Under the pieces are notes generated by a model. The model was not told the origin of the DNA. It did not search any database and saw nothing but the letters and a program-made list of their open reading frames with translations. DNA of 64,000 nucleotides, from the NCBI RefSeq assembly GCF_030272615.1, contig NC_081405.1, positions 569,839,095 to 569,903,094 of the forward strand, in the 5' to 3' direction. Shown piece after piece: positions 35,081 through 46,482 of the stretch. Source of the DNA: Cryptomeria japonica (taxonomy: Eukaryota > Streptophyta > Pinopsida > Cupressales > Cupressaceae). How positions within the stretch are numbered: the stretch's first letter is position 1; each line of letters opens with the position of its first letter. A program made the position numbers and the translations under genes.

Positions 35081-36463
35081 CTATTGGAAAGAAGTAAACT
35101 CAGAAAACAGAAGCTTGTCTCGAATATCTTTTTGTAAATTAGAAATAAAGATTCTTTGAATATCATTGTCAGGCACTGGAAAAGAAATTTGAGCATACGA
35201 ATGCTTATATCTACCAATGAAATCAGTCACTTTTTCTTTAACACCTTGTTTACAATGCATTAAATCAATCAAAGTAACTTTAGGACTTATATTGTTTTGA
35301 AATTGTTGAATGAAAGCATTTGCAAGTTGTTCGAAAGAAGTAATAGAATAAGAAGGCAACGAGCAATACCATTGTAGGGCTTTGTCTCGTAATGATCTAG
35401 TGAACAATTTTGCAAGCAACCTTTGGTCATAGGCAAAATCAGTATAGATTGTTTGAAAAGTCTTAACATGTGTTAGAGGATCACCTTTACCATTATAAAG
35501 CTCCAAATGCGGGATTTCAACATGTTTAGGAGGGATAGCTCGAACAATGTCAAGAGAAAGTGGGCTCGCAACATCAAATGTGGGCACACTAAACTTAGAT
35601 TGATTCATAGAGGCAATTTGTTGTTGTAAAGAAGAGACAGTTTGTGCAAGATTGTTAATGGTTGCTTCAGTCGAAGAATTCATATTAGATGTGTTAGATT
35701 GAGATGGAGGTGTTATATTATTGAAAGAAGGTAAAGAGTAAGGTGGTGGGACTCTATGATAATTAGTCATAGGAGATGATTGGACAGGAGGAATACTACA
35801 AGGAGGAATGGAATGATTAAACAAATTTCCCCCTTGCGTCATGTTCATTTGTGGAGATATAATAGGGACACTCATTGAAGGAATGAATGAGGAAGTCGGA
35901 TTAAATGAAGGAAGAGGGTTAATTGAAGAAGAAGGGTTGCCCCCATGACTGGTGATCACAGGAGGAATGTCTTGTGTAGAAGTAGTCATTATGTTTGATG
36001 TAAAGGTAGGTATGCTAGCAATAGAAGTCATCAAAGGAATAGAATGATTGACTTGAGTAGGAGGTTGTGTATAACCCAAATTTTCAGCACAACTCTTCAT
36101 AGACATCACATTCGAATCCACAATGTGTGCAATACCACGCAAAATATCAATTCCATTCTTATCACTTTGAAGCATACATTTTAGACCCTCAATTAAAGGA
36201 AGACCTTGACTATCAGGGTATTCTTGAGACATCCATTGTCGAAAATCATCAAATTGGTTATCCAATTTCGAAAGTTGTTCTTCAGAAACCTCATGGAGAG
36301 CTTCTTCATCATTAGGAGGATTAGAGGAATTACCCATGTCCTCGTTAAAAAGGCTATTCAAATTAGGTTCCATCTCCTCAGTAATTAAACCTCGGAAAGA
36401 CTTAATTCTACGGCTTCGTCTAACGAGAATAGTGTAAGTAGGGCTTATTGTTGTAAAACTCAT
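35081..36463 (-). CDS. gag: E2 Gag ORF (capsid part)
   Basis: 460 codons starting at ATG 36463 (MSFTTISPTYTILVRR). The N-terminal 270 residues are low-complexity, rich in Pro, Ser, Asn and Gln, with a short coiled-coil-like SLQQQIASMNQSK. The C-terminal ~150 residues are a Retrotrans_gag capsid domain: HLELYNGKGDPLTHVKTF, then a W-Y-x-S-L-P core and a CKQGVKEKV block. The frame ends at TAG 35081-35083, and the same reading frame continues open for 680 codons. E1 has the amber codon at the same alignment position. The product would form virus-like particles. Confidence 0.9.
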   Translation of the reverse strand: MSFTTISPTYTILVRRSRRIKSFRGLITEEMEPNLNSLFNEDMGNSSNPPNDEEALHEVSEEQLSKLDNQFDDFRQWMSQEYPDSQGLPLIEGLKCMLQSDKNGIDILRGIAHIVDSNVMSMKSCAENLGYTQPPTQVNHSIPLMTSIASIPTFTSNIMTTSTQDIPPVITSHGGNPSSSINPLPSFNPTSSFIPSMSVPIISPQMNMTQGGNLFNHSIPPCSIPPVQSSPMTNYHRVPPPYSLPSFNNITPPSQSNTSNMNSSTEATINNLAQTVSSLQQQIASMNQSKFSVPTFDVASPLSLDIVRAIPPKHVEIPHLELYNGKGDPLTHVKTFQTIYTDFAYDQRLLAKLFTRSLRDKALQWYCSLPSYSITSFEQLANAFIQQFQNNISPKVTLIDLMHCKQGVKEKVTDFIGRYKHSYAQISFPVPDNDIQRIFISNLQKDIRDKLLFSEFTSFQ

Positions 36464-37636
36464 GCACTAGAGAGGGAGAGAAAATTTTGATTTTAGAGGT
36501 AGCAATTTTCAGTAAAATCAGCCAATCTTCTGGATTTAAGCTGTTAAATACAATCAGGACAATCTCCCGAAATTTCAGAAAAAATGTCAGGGACCGTGGC
36601 GCTTCGGAGTGCACACGGTCCCAGCAACTTTTTTCGAAATTCGCAGGGATGAAAGTTATGATGATTTTAGAGCTAATCTGAAAAAATTGAGTGATTTTAC
36701 GATCTGTAGATAGGCCAAATTAAAGTTGCAATCTCGAAATTGAACCCTACCAAGATTGTTGAAAAATGCAAAATTTGAATTTTGAAAAAGAGAGGGAAAC
36801 TGAAATTTTGAATTTTATGATTTTAGAGGGAATGTCAAGAGCAATGCAAATTTTGAAATTTGAAAATTGACTCAATTTCACACAAAATTCAATTTTGAAA
36901 GCGGAAATTAAAGTTGTTGTAATTAAGCACTTAATTTCAAAAGTCACAAATTGTAAGAATTTGAATAAAGCACTGAAATTTCGAATGAATGCAACCACAC
37001 TTTTCAGATTTAGGACAGTGAGAACACAATTTTGACACAAAATTTCAATTTCGATGATTTTTGAATGTTTAGAAGCCTTAATCCAAGCAATCACAAGACC
37101 AACTTTGACTGTAATTTTGAAGGTGTTAAAATTGATAAAATCAGCCAAAATTCTGGATTTTAGCAGGAAAATACAGTAAGATCTCGCTCCCGAAATTTCG
37201 GAAAAAATGTCGGGGACAATGGCGCTCGGAGTGCACACAGTCCTCGCAACTTTTTTTCAAATTTTCAGGGATGAAAGATATTGTGATTTTATTGCGGAAT
37301 CCAAAGTTACAGCTGATTTGGAGATGTTTTGATCAGTGAAATTGTCGGACAAAGGTTGAATCAAGAGGGTTTCAAAAATTAGGGTTTTGACACTTAACCA
37401 CTTAATTTTCAAAATTAAAGCACAAATATGAATTGATAATTTGTAATAGAAGGGCAGATCTGAAACAAGCATTAATAATTACAAGTTTAATTACTTAAAA
37501 AGAAAATTTAGGGTTTTTATGCAATTAACCTCTAAAATTTTGCCAAAGATCAAACATGGAAATGTAATCAAGGAATCCAATTTTCAGATCTAACTATGAA
37601 TAATCAGAAAGGATGTTCATGTCGGGTTCACCAAAA
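36464..37636 (-). other. E2 5' leader with a duplicated ~200-bp module
   Basis: AT-rich leader. Blocks at about 36515-36690 and 37138-37310 are direct repeats about 620 bp apart: CAGCCAA-TTCTGGAT, CCCGAAATTTC, a GTC(A/G)GGGAC word with a dyad of GGCGCT/CGGAGTGC type, CAACTTTTTT and GGGATGAAAG. The palindrome CCGAAATTTCGG is at 37190-37201. The primer-site region just inside the LTR reads TTGGTGAACCCGACATGAAC on the minus strand. I cannot assign its tRNA. Confidence 0.7.
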
Positions 37637-38505
37637 TGTAAAGTGGAAAATCGCGATCGAACCCTAGTTTCTCTCCCCTCTTCCAACTCCAAGGAGAGAG
37701 AAGGGAGATTCACTAGGGTTGATGGTTTTCACTTAGGGGAGAGACTTTACATTCAAAAGAGGGGTTGAAACCCACAAGATCCAATCCCACATAATGCAAG
37801 ATTGGATGCTAAATGTGTTTCAAGGGTTAAGAAAGCAAGGCTACCCTCTTTTGTAAAGAATGTTGATAGAAGAATTAAGCTAGGAATGCATAGAAAGTGA
37901 CAAAGATTCGCTTATAAACTGAGATAGGGATATAGGATGAAGCTGCAGACCTGGAATTAGCAGTAAAATGTTGATACGGCGCTGTCCTGCAAATTTGAGC
38001 AAAAGTTGTCAGGACGATGGCGCCTGAGCGCCACGGTCCTCCGAAAAATCCGCGAAATGAAGGGGGATCTGTCCGTCTCTGCACAAGGATTCCAGATCTT
38101 CAATTTCAGCCGCGTACCTGCAACCTACACACAGAAAAGTGAAGACGATTGGGGGATTAGGGATTAGGGGTTTGCCTTTAGGTCAAACCCCGGTTTTGGA
38201 ATTAACCAAGAAATGAGCAATGCTGTAAATGTAAATGTCTGTAATGTAAAACAAGTACTAATACCTTGTTGTAAGGATGTTTGTATCCTTATGTGCGAAG
38301 GTATAGATGTTGTATGTTGTATGTTGTAGTAGTATGTAGTAAGTGATCTCCTCTTCAATGGTTGAATCCTTGTCTTGAATGCAACACTTAGCCTTGAATG
38401 GAGACTTGAAATGATCAATTGCTTGAAAGAATGCTTGAGTACTTGAATGCTTGAGTAGAGTTTCCACGCCTTTTCCATCATATCGAGTGAAAGAGGAAAA
38501 TGTAG

Positions 38506-38514
38506 TTTATATAC
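38506..38514 (-). promoter_or_regulatory. E2 5' LTR TATA box
   Basis: Minus-strand GTATATAAA, about 120 bp after the dyad repeats in the direction of transcription, so the repeats sit where U3 enhancers would be. Confidence 0.5.
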
Positions 38515-38635
38515 TTGTCATTTAGGGCTGATAGACTGATTTTCCCGACCTTAGTCCGACCAGGAAAGATAATTTCCAATTTGCAAACAAAAAGACCCGA
38601 AGTCCAAAAGAGACCGGGCCCAAAATAGGACCCAG

Positions 38636-38724
38636 GGACCAGGGCGCTGGGTGCCATGGTCCTGGGGGACCAAGGCGCTGGGCGCCCTGGTCCTGAAGGA
38701 CCAGGGCACTGGGCGCTCTTGTCC
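38636..38724. repeat. Three 31-bp hairpin repeats in the E2 right LTR
   Basis: Units start at 38636, 38667 and 38698. The middle unit is GGACCAAGGCGC-TGG-GCGCCCTGGTCC, an inverted repeat with one mismatch in a 12-bp stem. GC content is far above the surroundings. Confidence 0.9.
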
Positions 38725-38901
38725 CACCTCCCGGGACAGCAGGGTGCAAAGGAGGTTCAGGCCAGGGTGCAAGAAAATGCAGTTTTCAGTGTCATAATCA
38801 GGTTTCGGGGTCTCCATTCAGGTTGCGTGTTGCGTCGCCATCGTGAAGACCGAAATGCAGTCGAAATTGCAAGTGTCACAATTTTAGGACGCTACAATAA
38901 T

Positions 38902-40201
38902 TTCAAAATCTTACCTAGAAAAGGGCTACAAGGAATGAGCCCCAATTAGGCCTCCAAAACAAGTTTTCTAGGGCTTGAGGGAAAATGATTCAATGGAACC
39001 CGAAACAAGTTTTGTTTTTCTTCAATAATTCATGCATCCCTAAATGATTTTTGTGGTTTTAGGCCTTGGTTTGACCATACAATGTGTGAACCCCAAAATG
39101 AGGGTTTTGAGGGTTTATAAGGCCTTTAACCGAAAGTGAATGAACAACTTGGGGTTTTGATGTCAAATGTATTTTTCAAGGCTCCTCCCTGAATATAAAA
39201 GTCTTCACCAACCCCATCGACCCCTCCACACTCTGAAATAGTGATCTTGCACTCACCCCTGCACTTTACACCACTTTTTCACCTTATTTTCTCTAGCGGG
39301 TTGCTCCTAGACTCGCCTAGAATAAAGAGACAGACATATTTAAACGCTTCTCAATAAATTGAACCTGCATATTTAAAATGTAAAAGAGGTTTCCAACCAT
39401 GTCCCAACTAGCTATGATGGTAGCACGTGTGAGACTCATGGGGCAACCATATTTACAAGACAATTGCTATTTACAAGCTAAAAATGGTTGTTTACAAACT
39501 TGAACAAAAAAACACCTATGTACAGTAATTACAAGGCACTAAAACCAACCAACAGTAGAAAAAAACACAAGAGTAACTCAATACATTGCTAGATCAATGG
39601 ATTCAATCCATATTCTATTGCAAAATTGAGTAAAACAAGCCAAAATGTTGTCAACAAGACTGAAAATGAGTAGTTTCAGTTGTTGGACTTACAAAGAACA
39701 CTTCACCAGCCTTGGTAAACATGAAAGAGAGGGTATATATAGTTTTCCCATGTGTGGAGTCCTCCTAGGATGTTAAACAATCTCTAACTCCAACGGTAAC
39801 CAATTCAGGACAAAAGTTGTCATGGCAACTTTCAAAAGTTGTCATGAGAACTTTTTCCAACTTTGCAACTTTTGCTCTTTTGGTCTCTCCAGCTTATAAG
39901 ACCTATTCCAAATCATCATAAATGAATTTTAAAACATTTCTAAGACCTATTTATCCCTCCCTAATTCTCATGCCAAGTTTTGACACTTTTGAGCATCAAA
40001 AAGGTCAATTGGCTACTCAAACTCACTATTTACACAAAAATGCAAACCTAAGTAGAATGAACACAACCTAGGCCTACATTGACACAAAATGCTAACTCTT
40101 GGATCCTCCTAGAGTTATTATTCATCAATGACTTGGCTAGGGTCTATACAAGCCAAAATTGTAAAAAGTAAATTGACTAAGTCCAAGGTGCTCCTGTACC
40201 A
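38902..40201 (-). repeat. E3 left LTR, second part
   Basis: It continues the E3 LTR after E2 and matches 45205-46482 (TTTCAAAATCTT, AAAAGGGCTACAAGGAATGA). It ends CTGTACCA beside the polypurine tract TTTGGGAGAA (minus strand) at 40202-40211. TATA-like word at 39734-39741. Confidence 0.92.
39734..39741 (-). promoter_or_regulatory. E3 LTR TATA box
   Basis: The minus strand reads CTATATATACCC. The other LTR has TATATAT at 46037-46043. Confidence 0.45.
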
Positions 40202-40234
40202 TTCTCCCAAACAAAAGAAGATCATGTCACCTAT

Positions 40235-41640
40235 TTGGGAATCAGATTCTGATTAATCCCAAGCTTCTTAAATTATATCTCCATCACCCATGTAGCTTTA
40301 GCATCATCCATACCCTACCATTTGATTAGGTGCTCCCAGTAGATTTGATGCCTTGTCTTCTTGGCGATCCTTGAACTCAACACCTTCTCAACCTTTAGAT
40401 TTGGTTTGGCTGGTAACTGAAGGTTGTTTACATCAACTGAAACCTCTGAGTGACTACAATCTGAACCTTGAATTGGTCCCTTGTATGCAACTAAGTTTTA
40501 TATATTAAAAACCAATGACAAGCCTATGTCACTAGGTAGATTCACCTTGTATGCATTTTCTCCATACTTGGCTAGAATGGCACATGGACGTATCCTCCTC
40601 ATTTGTAACTTGTTTGGCACTACTTGTTGTAGCCTTTCTTTGTTGAAATGTACCATGATAAGATCTCCTATTTGAAATTGTAGGTTCTTCCTCTTTTCAT
40701 CAACTTTTTGCTTGAGCTTCCCTGTGTTCTCCATCAATGCTTGTCTAACTAAATCATGGACTTCCTTCATTGATTGAGAAAAGTCCTCTGCATATCCACT
40801 TATTGTTGCTTCACTTCCTATCTCAACTCCGAAATTCCTCTTGGGTGCACACCATAGACCACTTCAAAAGAGCTCTTGCTAGTAGTCCTATTCATGGTGA
40901 AATTGTATGCATATTCACCTTGTGAGAGTACTTGATCCCATGTTTTACCATATTCCTTAGTAAGGCACCTTAACAAGTTTCCTAAGCTCTTATTCACCAC
41001 TTTGGTATGCCCATCTATTTGAGGATGGTAGGCTAATCCAAAAGAGAGGTTGGTGCCAAGCTTCTACCATAGTGTCTTTCAAAGATCACTCATAAACTTT
41101 GAGTCTCTATCTGAAACAATGCTCATGGGTAAACCATGTATCCTCACTACCTCTTTGAAGAACAATTGAGAAATTTGGCATGCATCATGAGTAGTCTTGC
41201 AAGGCACAAAGTGAGCCATTTTGTTAAATCTGTCAACAATGACATAAATGTTGTCATGTCCCTTCTTTGTCCCTGGTAAACCTACTACAAATTCCATGCT
41301 AATGCATTCCTAAGGTCTAGTTGGTATGGGGATAGGTTAGTATAAACTGGCATTTGTTGAAGTACCCTTGGCCTTTTGGCAGACTATGCAAGTCTCCACA
41401 TATTTCTTCACATCTTGATTCATCCTTGGTGAATAATAGTATCTTTGAACCAACTCTTGAGTCTTATTGACTCCCAAATGTCCAATAAGGTTTCCATTAT
41501 ACTTCTCTTGAATAAGATTTTCTCTCATTGAGCCTCTAGGCACACAAAGTTGTCCACCCTTGAACAATAGTCCATTTTGCAAAGTAAAATCGGAATACTC
41601 ACTATGGAAGTGATTTTGATATTCCTTACACACATTTTAG
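40235..41640 (-). pseudogene. pol: E3 integrase with C-terminal chromodomain
   Basis: The minus-strand H2C2 zinc domain is at 41540-41350 (HLGVNKTQELVQRYYYSPRM, then C-x2-C). The core follows with [12 protein letters not shown] and IVSDRDSKF (41297-41079), then NRTTSKSSFEVVYG (41000-40818). The 40770-40498 piece has the GPY/F-like IGDLIMVHFNKERL block. At 40400-40240 comes a chromodomain: EKVLSSRIAKKTRHQIYWEH, LIKW, a stop, then GMDDAKATWV. Chromodomains target integration to marked heterochromatin. Frame changes near 40800 and several stops make it inactive. Confidence 0.88.
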
Positions 41641-43170
41641 GCATTTGAGAAGTCTTCATCCTCCGGGTACAAGTCTCTAAAATTGTCCACACCTATTCTT
41701 CTCAATTGGATTTCTTGGACTGTCAAAAGTCTTCTACTTAATGCATCGGCTACCTAGTTTAACATCCCTTTCTTGTGCTTAATGGTGAATGTATAGGCCT
41801 ACATATACTCCACCCATTTCATGTGTTTATGACTGAGTTTATCTTGTGAGTTTAGGAAACTCAATGCTTGGTTGTCCGTATAGACCACAAATTCTCTAGG
41901 GAGGAGATAGTGTCTCCACTTCCTCAATGCCTACACTAAAGCATACAACTCAAGATCATAAGAGGAGTACTTCCTCTTGGAATCACTTAGCTTCTCACTA
42001 TGAAAGATACTGGTCTTTCTTCTTGGCTTAGGACAACACTTACTACAACATTGCTTGCATCACACTCTACAATGAAAAGTTTCTCAAAACTAGGCAACAC
42101 TAGTGTCGGTTGGATAGCTATCTTCACCTTCAAGGTTTCAAAACCTTTGTTTGCTGCTTCATCCCACTGAAAATTTTCTTTTACTCCACCTCTAATGTTT
42201 TCTAACATTGGTTCACATATAGCACTGAACTACCTAATGAACTTCCTGTAGTACTAAGCTAGTCCATGGAAGCTTCTCACCTGTGTTTTTGTCTTAGGAG
42301 TAGGCCAATTTACAATGGCTTCAACCTTGCTTGGATCCATCTTGAGGTTTCCTTGAGACAACATAAACCCAAGGTAAACCAACTCCGTTTTGACAAACTC
42401 ACACTTATCCAAATTCATGGTTAGCTTTTCATCATACAATCTTTGTAATACATCTTGCAAATGATTAATATGATCTGCCCTATCTTTACTAAAAATGAGA
42501 ATATCATCAAGATATACTACCACAAATTTACCTATGAAGTCCTTCATCACCTCATTCATGAGTCTCATGAAGGTGCTTGGAGCATTGGATAAGCCAAATG
42601 GAATTACAAGCCACTGATAAAGACCCTCAGTAGTCTTAAATACAACTTTCCATTCATCACCCTCCTTAATCCTAATTTGATGATAGCCACTCTTAAGGTC
42701 AATCTTGGTAAAGTACTTGGCTTCCCCTAAGCAGTCCATTAGGTCTTCTATTCTAGGAATAGGGAACCTATATCTGATGGTGATCCTATTTATGGCTCTA
42801 GAATCAGTACACAATCTCCAAGTACCACCTTTTTTTGGTGCCAACACGGTAGGGATAGAACAAGGGCTAATAATCTTCCTAATTAGGCCTTGTTCTAAGA
42901 GCTCTTGGATTTTCTTGGCTATTTCAACGTTTTGTTGAGGAGTCATTTTATAGGCTACCTTATTAGGAAAGAATTCTCTAAGAATGAAGTCTATTTGATG
43001 GCTTATGATTCTTTTAGGAGGTAAGGTGGCCGATTGTCCTTCACTTACAATTTCTTTGAATTTCTTCAACAAATATTGAAACTCTAATGGCCAATCTTGC
43101 ACCTCTAAGGGCCAATCTTGCTGCTCTTTCTTGTCTTCTTCTTTGGGCTTCATCACAAGTGCAAACCCTA
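41641..43170 (-). pseudogene. pol: E3 reverse transcriptase and RNase H
   Basis: The frame 43156-42254 is nearly intact RT: SPCSIPTVLAPKKGGTWRLC, FTKIDLKSGYHQIR, FGLSNAPSTFMRLMN and the catalytic YLDDILIFS near 42510. After a stop at the YYRKF connection, 42208-41987 gives FQWDEAANKGFETLK and the start of RNase H (VECDASN). Decayed sequence down to 41700 still shows VYTDNQALSFL and VADALSRR. Integrase follows in a different frame. Confidence 0.93.
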
Positions 43171-44859
43171 TACCTTCACCTGCCTCAAGTGTCTTTAAGA
43201 ACTATTTTTCGCTCACCAAAAGAACATTAGGACCTGATGCCCTTTTTTCACTTCCTCAAGGATAGACTGAATCTTGAATGTGACTCCATCTTTCTTGAAT
43301 GAGTATTCATTCTTGGCTCCATTTTGGATAGCTTATCTATCAAATTGTCATGGTCTTCCTGATAGAATATGGCATGCATCCATGGGTAAGACATCACATA
43401 ACACCTTTTCCTTATACCTTCCAATGGTAAAATCGACCCATGCTTTCTCATTAACAAGAACATGTTGACCTTTGTTCAACCAAGTGACTCTATAAGGATT
43501 GTTGTGAGGTACCCTTTGCAATTTGAGCTTGCTCACTACTTCTTCTGACACAATGTTGTCTGTAGACCCTGAATCAATGATCACTTTGCACACTTTATCC
43601 AAAATCTTGTATTTCATTTTAAATAAGGACCTTCTTTGCCTAGGCTCTTCTCTGACTGGTTCTTTGATCAATGTTATCCTTATCATCAAGTTGTCACGTA
43701 CCTCTGACTCTAAGGCAACTTCTAAAGTCTTTCTGCTTGAAGATTCTTCTTGGAGATAACTCACTCTTCTTTCACCACCATGTGATGATGATCCTTTATT
43801 TGGACACCTATATGTTGGATGACCAAGTTGGTTACAATGGTAACACTTCATTGTTGCAAAATATGAGGAACCTCTACCTTGTCCACTAGATCTTCCTCTG
43901 AAACCACTATTGGATCCCCTTCCTCTATTGAATCCTCCTTTATTGCTGCCACTATCTTGTTGCTCAGTGAGTTTAGACTCTCCTTGTGTTCTTTGTTTAG
44001 AACTTCTTCCACCAAAGCCTCCTCTATGGCCTCTATTTTCTTTTCCTCTACCTCTGCCCCTATTGTTGCTTGAGTCATGTCTTCTTTTCAGTTTTTCCTC
44101 CAACTTAAGGGCAAGTTGAAAGGTTTGATGGACTATTTTTGGGCTCATTAAACTGATTTCTTCTTGGATGTCCCACCGTAGACCATTTAGGTACCTAGCA
44201 ACCTTGAGACTCTCTTCTTCCACCGCATGAGATCTAAGGCTAAGTTTGTGAAACTCCTCTATGAAGATACTAACATCAAGGTCTTTTTGTCTTAGGGTTT
44301 GTCTCTTCCTATGAATTTGCACTTCATAGTCATCAGGGAGATAAACTTATTTGATTTTGACTAACATCTCTTTCCAAGAAGAGATGGGTTCTTTGCCCAT
44401 TTTCTTCCTCTGATCTTGTACAAATTGACACCATTTGAGGGCAGCTCCTCTCATCCTGGACTTTCCTACCTTGAGTCTTTGGGCTTTAGTTATGCCTTCA
44501 CATTCAAAGTGATTCTCCATACCTTCTATCCATTCTAGGACCACTTCTGCCTCCATCTTACTAGTGAACAATGGAAATCCTTCTAGTGATTTGCCACTCA
44601 AGGCTTTCAATGCCTTAAGGAAAGGTTCTTGCTCTAGGACATGATATGGTTTAGGTATCTTATCAATCTCTGCCACTTCTTTACCCTTCCCTTCTGCTCC
44701 TTCCACCTTTACCAACACTTCATCATCCTTGGTTTCAATTGCACCAAGCTTAGTCTCCAATTCAATAAATTTCTCTTTTAGGAGCCTATTCTCTTCCTCT
44801 TGATCATCCACATTCCTGGACAACTCTTCTAGTGCAAATCTTATAAGCTTTGATACCAA
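43171..44859 (-). pseudogene. gag: E3 gag and protease
   Basis: Minus-strand Gag starts at or after 44859. The frame is open right into the primer site and the first in-frame ATG is about residue 102, so the start is unclear. An acidic coiled-coil-like N-terminus leads to a Retrotrans_gag domain (ALKWCQFVQDQRKK), a stop at 44347, then LSLRSHAVEEESLKVARYLN. An RGG-rich stretch (44090-43880) precedes the knuckle CYHCNQLGHPTYRC near 43830. Protease has VIIDSGSTDNIVSEEV near 43570 and SGRPW near 43350, where a one-base frameshift breaks it. Confidence 0.9.
44847..44859 (-). promoter_or_regulatory. E3 primer-binding site
   Basis: Minus-strand TTGGTATCAAAGC two bases from the LTR. One mismatch to the initiator Met tRNA site. 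Confidence 0.85.
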
Positions 44860-44861
44860 TT

Positions 44862-46482
44862 TGATGGGGTTTACCTAGCCTGCTCAACTCTCCACCTAGT
44901 TGGTGTCGCTCAATTCCACCAACTCACTAGGCCTAGTTGCACTATAGACCTCCAATTCCTTCTCAATCTCTTCTATGGATTGATTTGTGACCTTACTAAG
45001 GTATTTTCTTTAGGTGTTTTGGTTAGGAACCCTATCAATTCACTGTGCTTCTCAAGTGCTCAATTTTGGCCTCTTAGCTTCAACTTGTCAAAATGACCTC
45101 CAACAATTTTGAGGGGATTCACAAGTGTAGAGAGGTCTTCTAACATTTTTTTAGTGCATTTGGTGTCCATTAGCGGTTTGCAACCTTGTGTTTTCTTACC
45201 GATTTCAAAATCTTGCCTAGAAAAGGGCTACAAGGAATGAGCCCCAATTAGGCCTCCAAAACCAGTTTTCTAGAGATTGAGGGAAAATGATTCAGAGGAT
45301 CCCCAAACAAGTTTTGTTTTTCTTCAATAATTCACCCATCCCTAAAGGATTTTTGTGGTTTTAGGCCCTGGCCTGACCATACAATGTGTGAACCCCAAAA
45401 TGAGGGTTTTGAGGGTTTATAAGGCCTTTAACCGATAGTGAATGAACAACTTGGGGTTTTGATGTCAAATGGATTTTTCAAGGCTCCTCCCTGCATAGAA
45501 AAGTCTACCCCAACCACATGGACCCCTCCACACTCTAAAATAGTGATGTTGTAGTCACCCCTGCACTTTAAACCACTTTTTCACCTTATTTTCTCTAGTT
45601 AGGTTGCTCCTAGACTCTCCTAGAATAAGGGAACAGTCATGTTTAAACACTTCTCCAACACTTGAACCTGCATATGTACAATGTATAGGAGGTTTCCAAC
45701 CATGTCCCAACTATCCATGGAGGCACCACATATGAGACTCATGGGGCAACCATATTTACAAGAAAATTGCTATTTACAAGCCAAAACTGGTTGTTTACAA
45801 ACTTGAACAAGAAAACCCCTATGTACAGTAAATAAAAATCTCTAAAATGAACCAACAGTACAAAAACACACAAGATTAACTCAATCCATTTCTGTATCAA
45901 TGGATTCAATCTATATTCTATTGCAAAATTGAATAAAACAAGCCAAAATGCTGTCAACAAGACTGAAAATAAGTAGTTTCAATTGTTGGACTTACAAAAC
46001 ACACTTCACCAACCTTGGTAAATAGGAAAGAGAGGGTATATATTGGTTTCCCATGTGTGGAGTCCTCCTAGGGCTTTAAAAAATCCCTAACTCCAACGCT
46101 AACCAATTCTGGACAAAAGTTGTCATGACAACTTTTTGCAACTTTGCAACTTTTTCTCTTTTGGTCTCTCCAACTTATAAGACCTATTCAAAATCATCAT
46201 AAGCAACTTTTCAAACATTTCTAAGACCTATTTAACCCTCCCTACTTCTCATGCCAATTTTTGACACTTTTGACCATCAAAAAGGTCAATTGGCTACTTA
46301 AACTCACTATTTACACAAAAATGCAAACCTAAGTAGAATGAACACAACCTAGGCCTACATTGACACAAAATGCTAACTCTTGGACCCTCTTGGAGTCCTT
46401 ATTCATCACTGACTTGGATAGGGTCAGTACAAGCAAAAATTTTAAAAACTAAATTGCCCAAGTCCTAGGTGCTCCTGCACCA
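44862..46482 (-). repeat. E3 5' LTR (right)
   Basis: 1,621 bp, TGATGGGGTTTACC to CTCCTGCACCA. Partner of 30719-31060 plus 38902-40201. ACATA follows as target duplication. Confidence 0.93.

Larger units (their letters stand above)
31061..38896 (-). mobile_element. E2: pol-less LTR element with gag and protease-like ORFs
   Basis: The best preserved element here. LTRs of 1,229 and 1,260 bp start TGTAAAG and end GCTACA, with a perfect ATAAT target duplication (31056-31060, 38897-38901). Between the LTRs are only two long ORFs separated by one amber codon, plus a leader and a 3' region. No RT, RNase H or integrase motif occurs in the internal 5.3 kb, so it is non-autonomous in the sense of the terminal-repeat GAG (TR-GAG) elements. 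Few LTR differences make it the youngest insertion in the nest. Confidence 0.92.
37637..38896 (-). repeat. E2 5' LTR (right)
   Basis: 1,260 bp, TGTAAAGTGG..GACGCTACA, a near-identical partner of 31061-32289. It holds three 31-bp dyad units at 38636-38724. TATA-like word at 38506-38514. Confidence 0.95.
30719..46482 (-). mobile_element. E3: Ty3/Gypsy chromodomain element (chromovirus)
   Basis: Minus-strand element with ACATA target duplication (30714-30718 and 46483-46487). The left LTR is 30719-31060 plus 38902-40201 (split by E2) and the right LTR is 44862-46482. Its order is gag, protease, RT, RNase H, integrase, chromodomain, with an initiator-Met-type primer site. The chromodomain after integrase puts it among chromoviruses. 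It inserted into the E0 5' LTR. Confidence 0.92.

Noticed and set aside
38656-38949. Plus-strand open frame across the E2 right LTR edge
   Set aside because: It crosses the LTR end into E3 sequence and owes its length to the GC-rich hairpin repeats.
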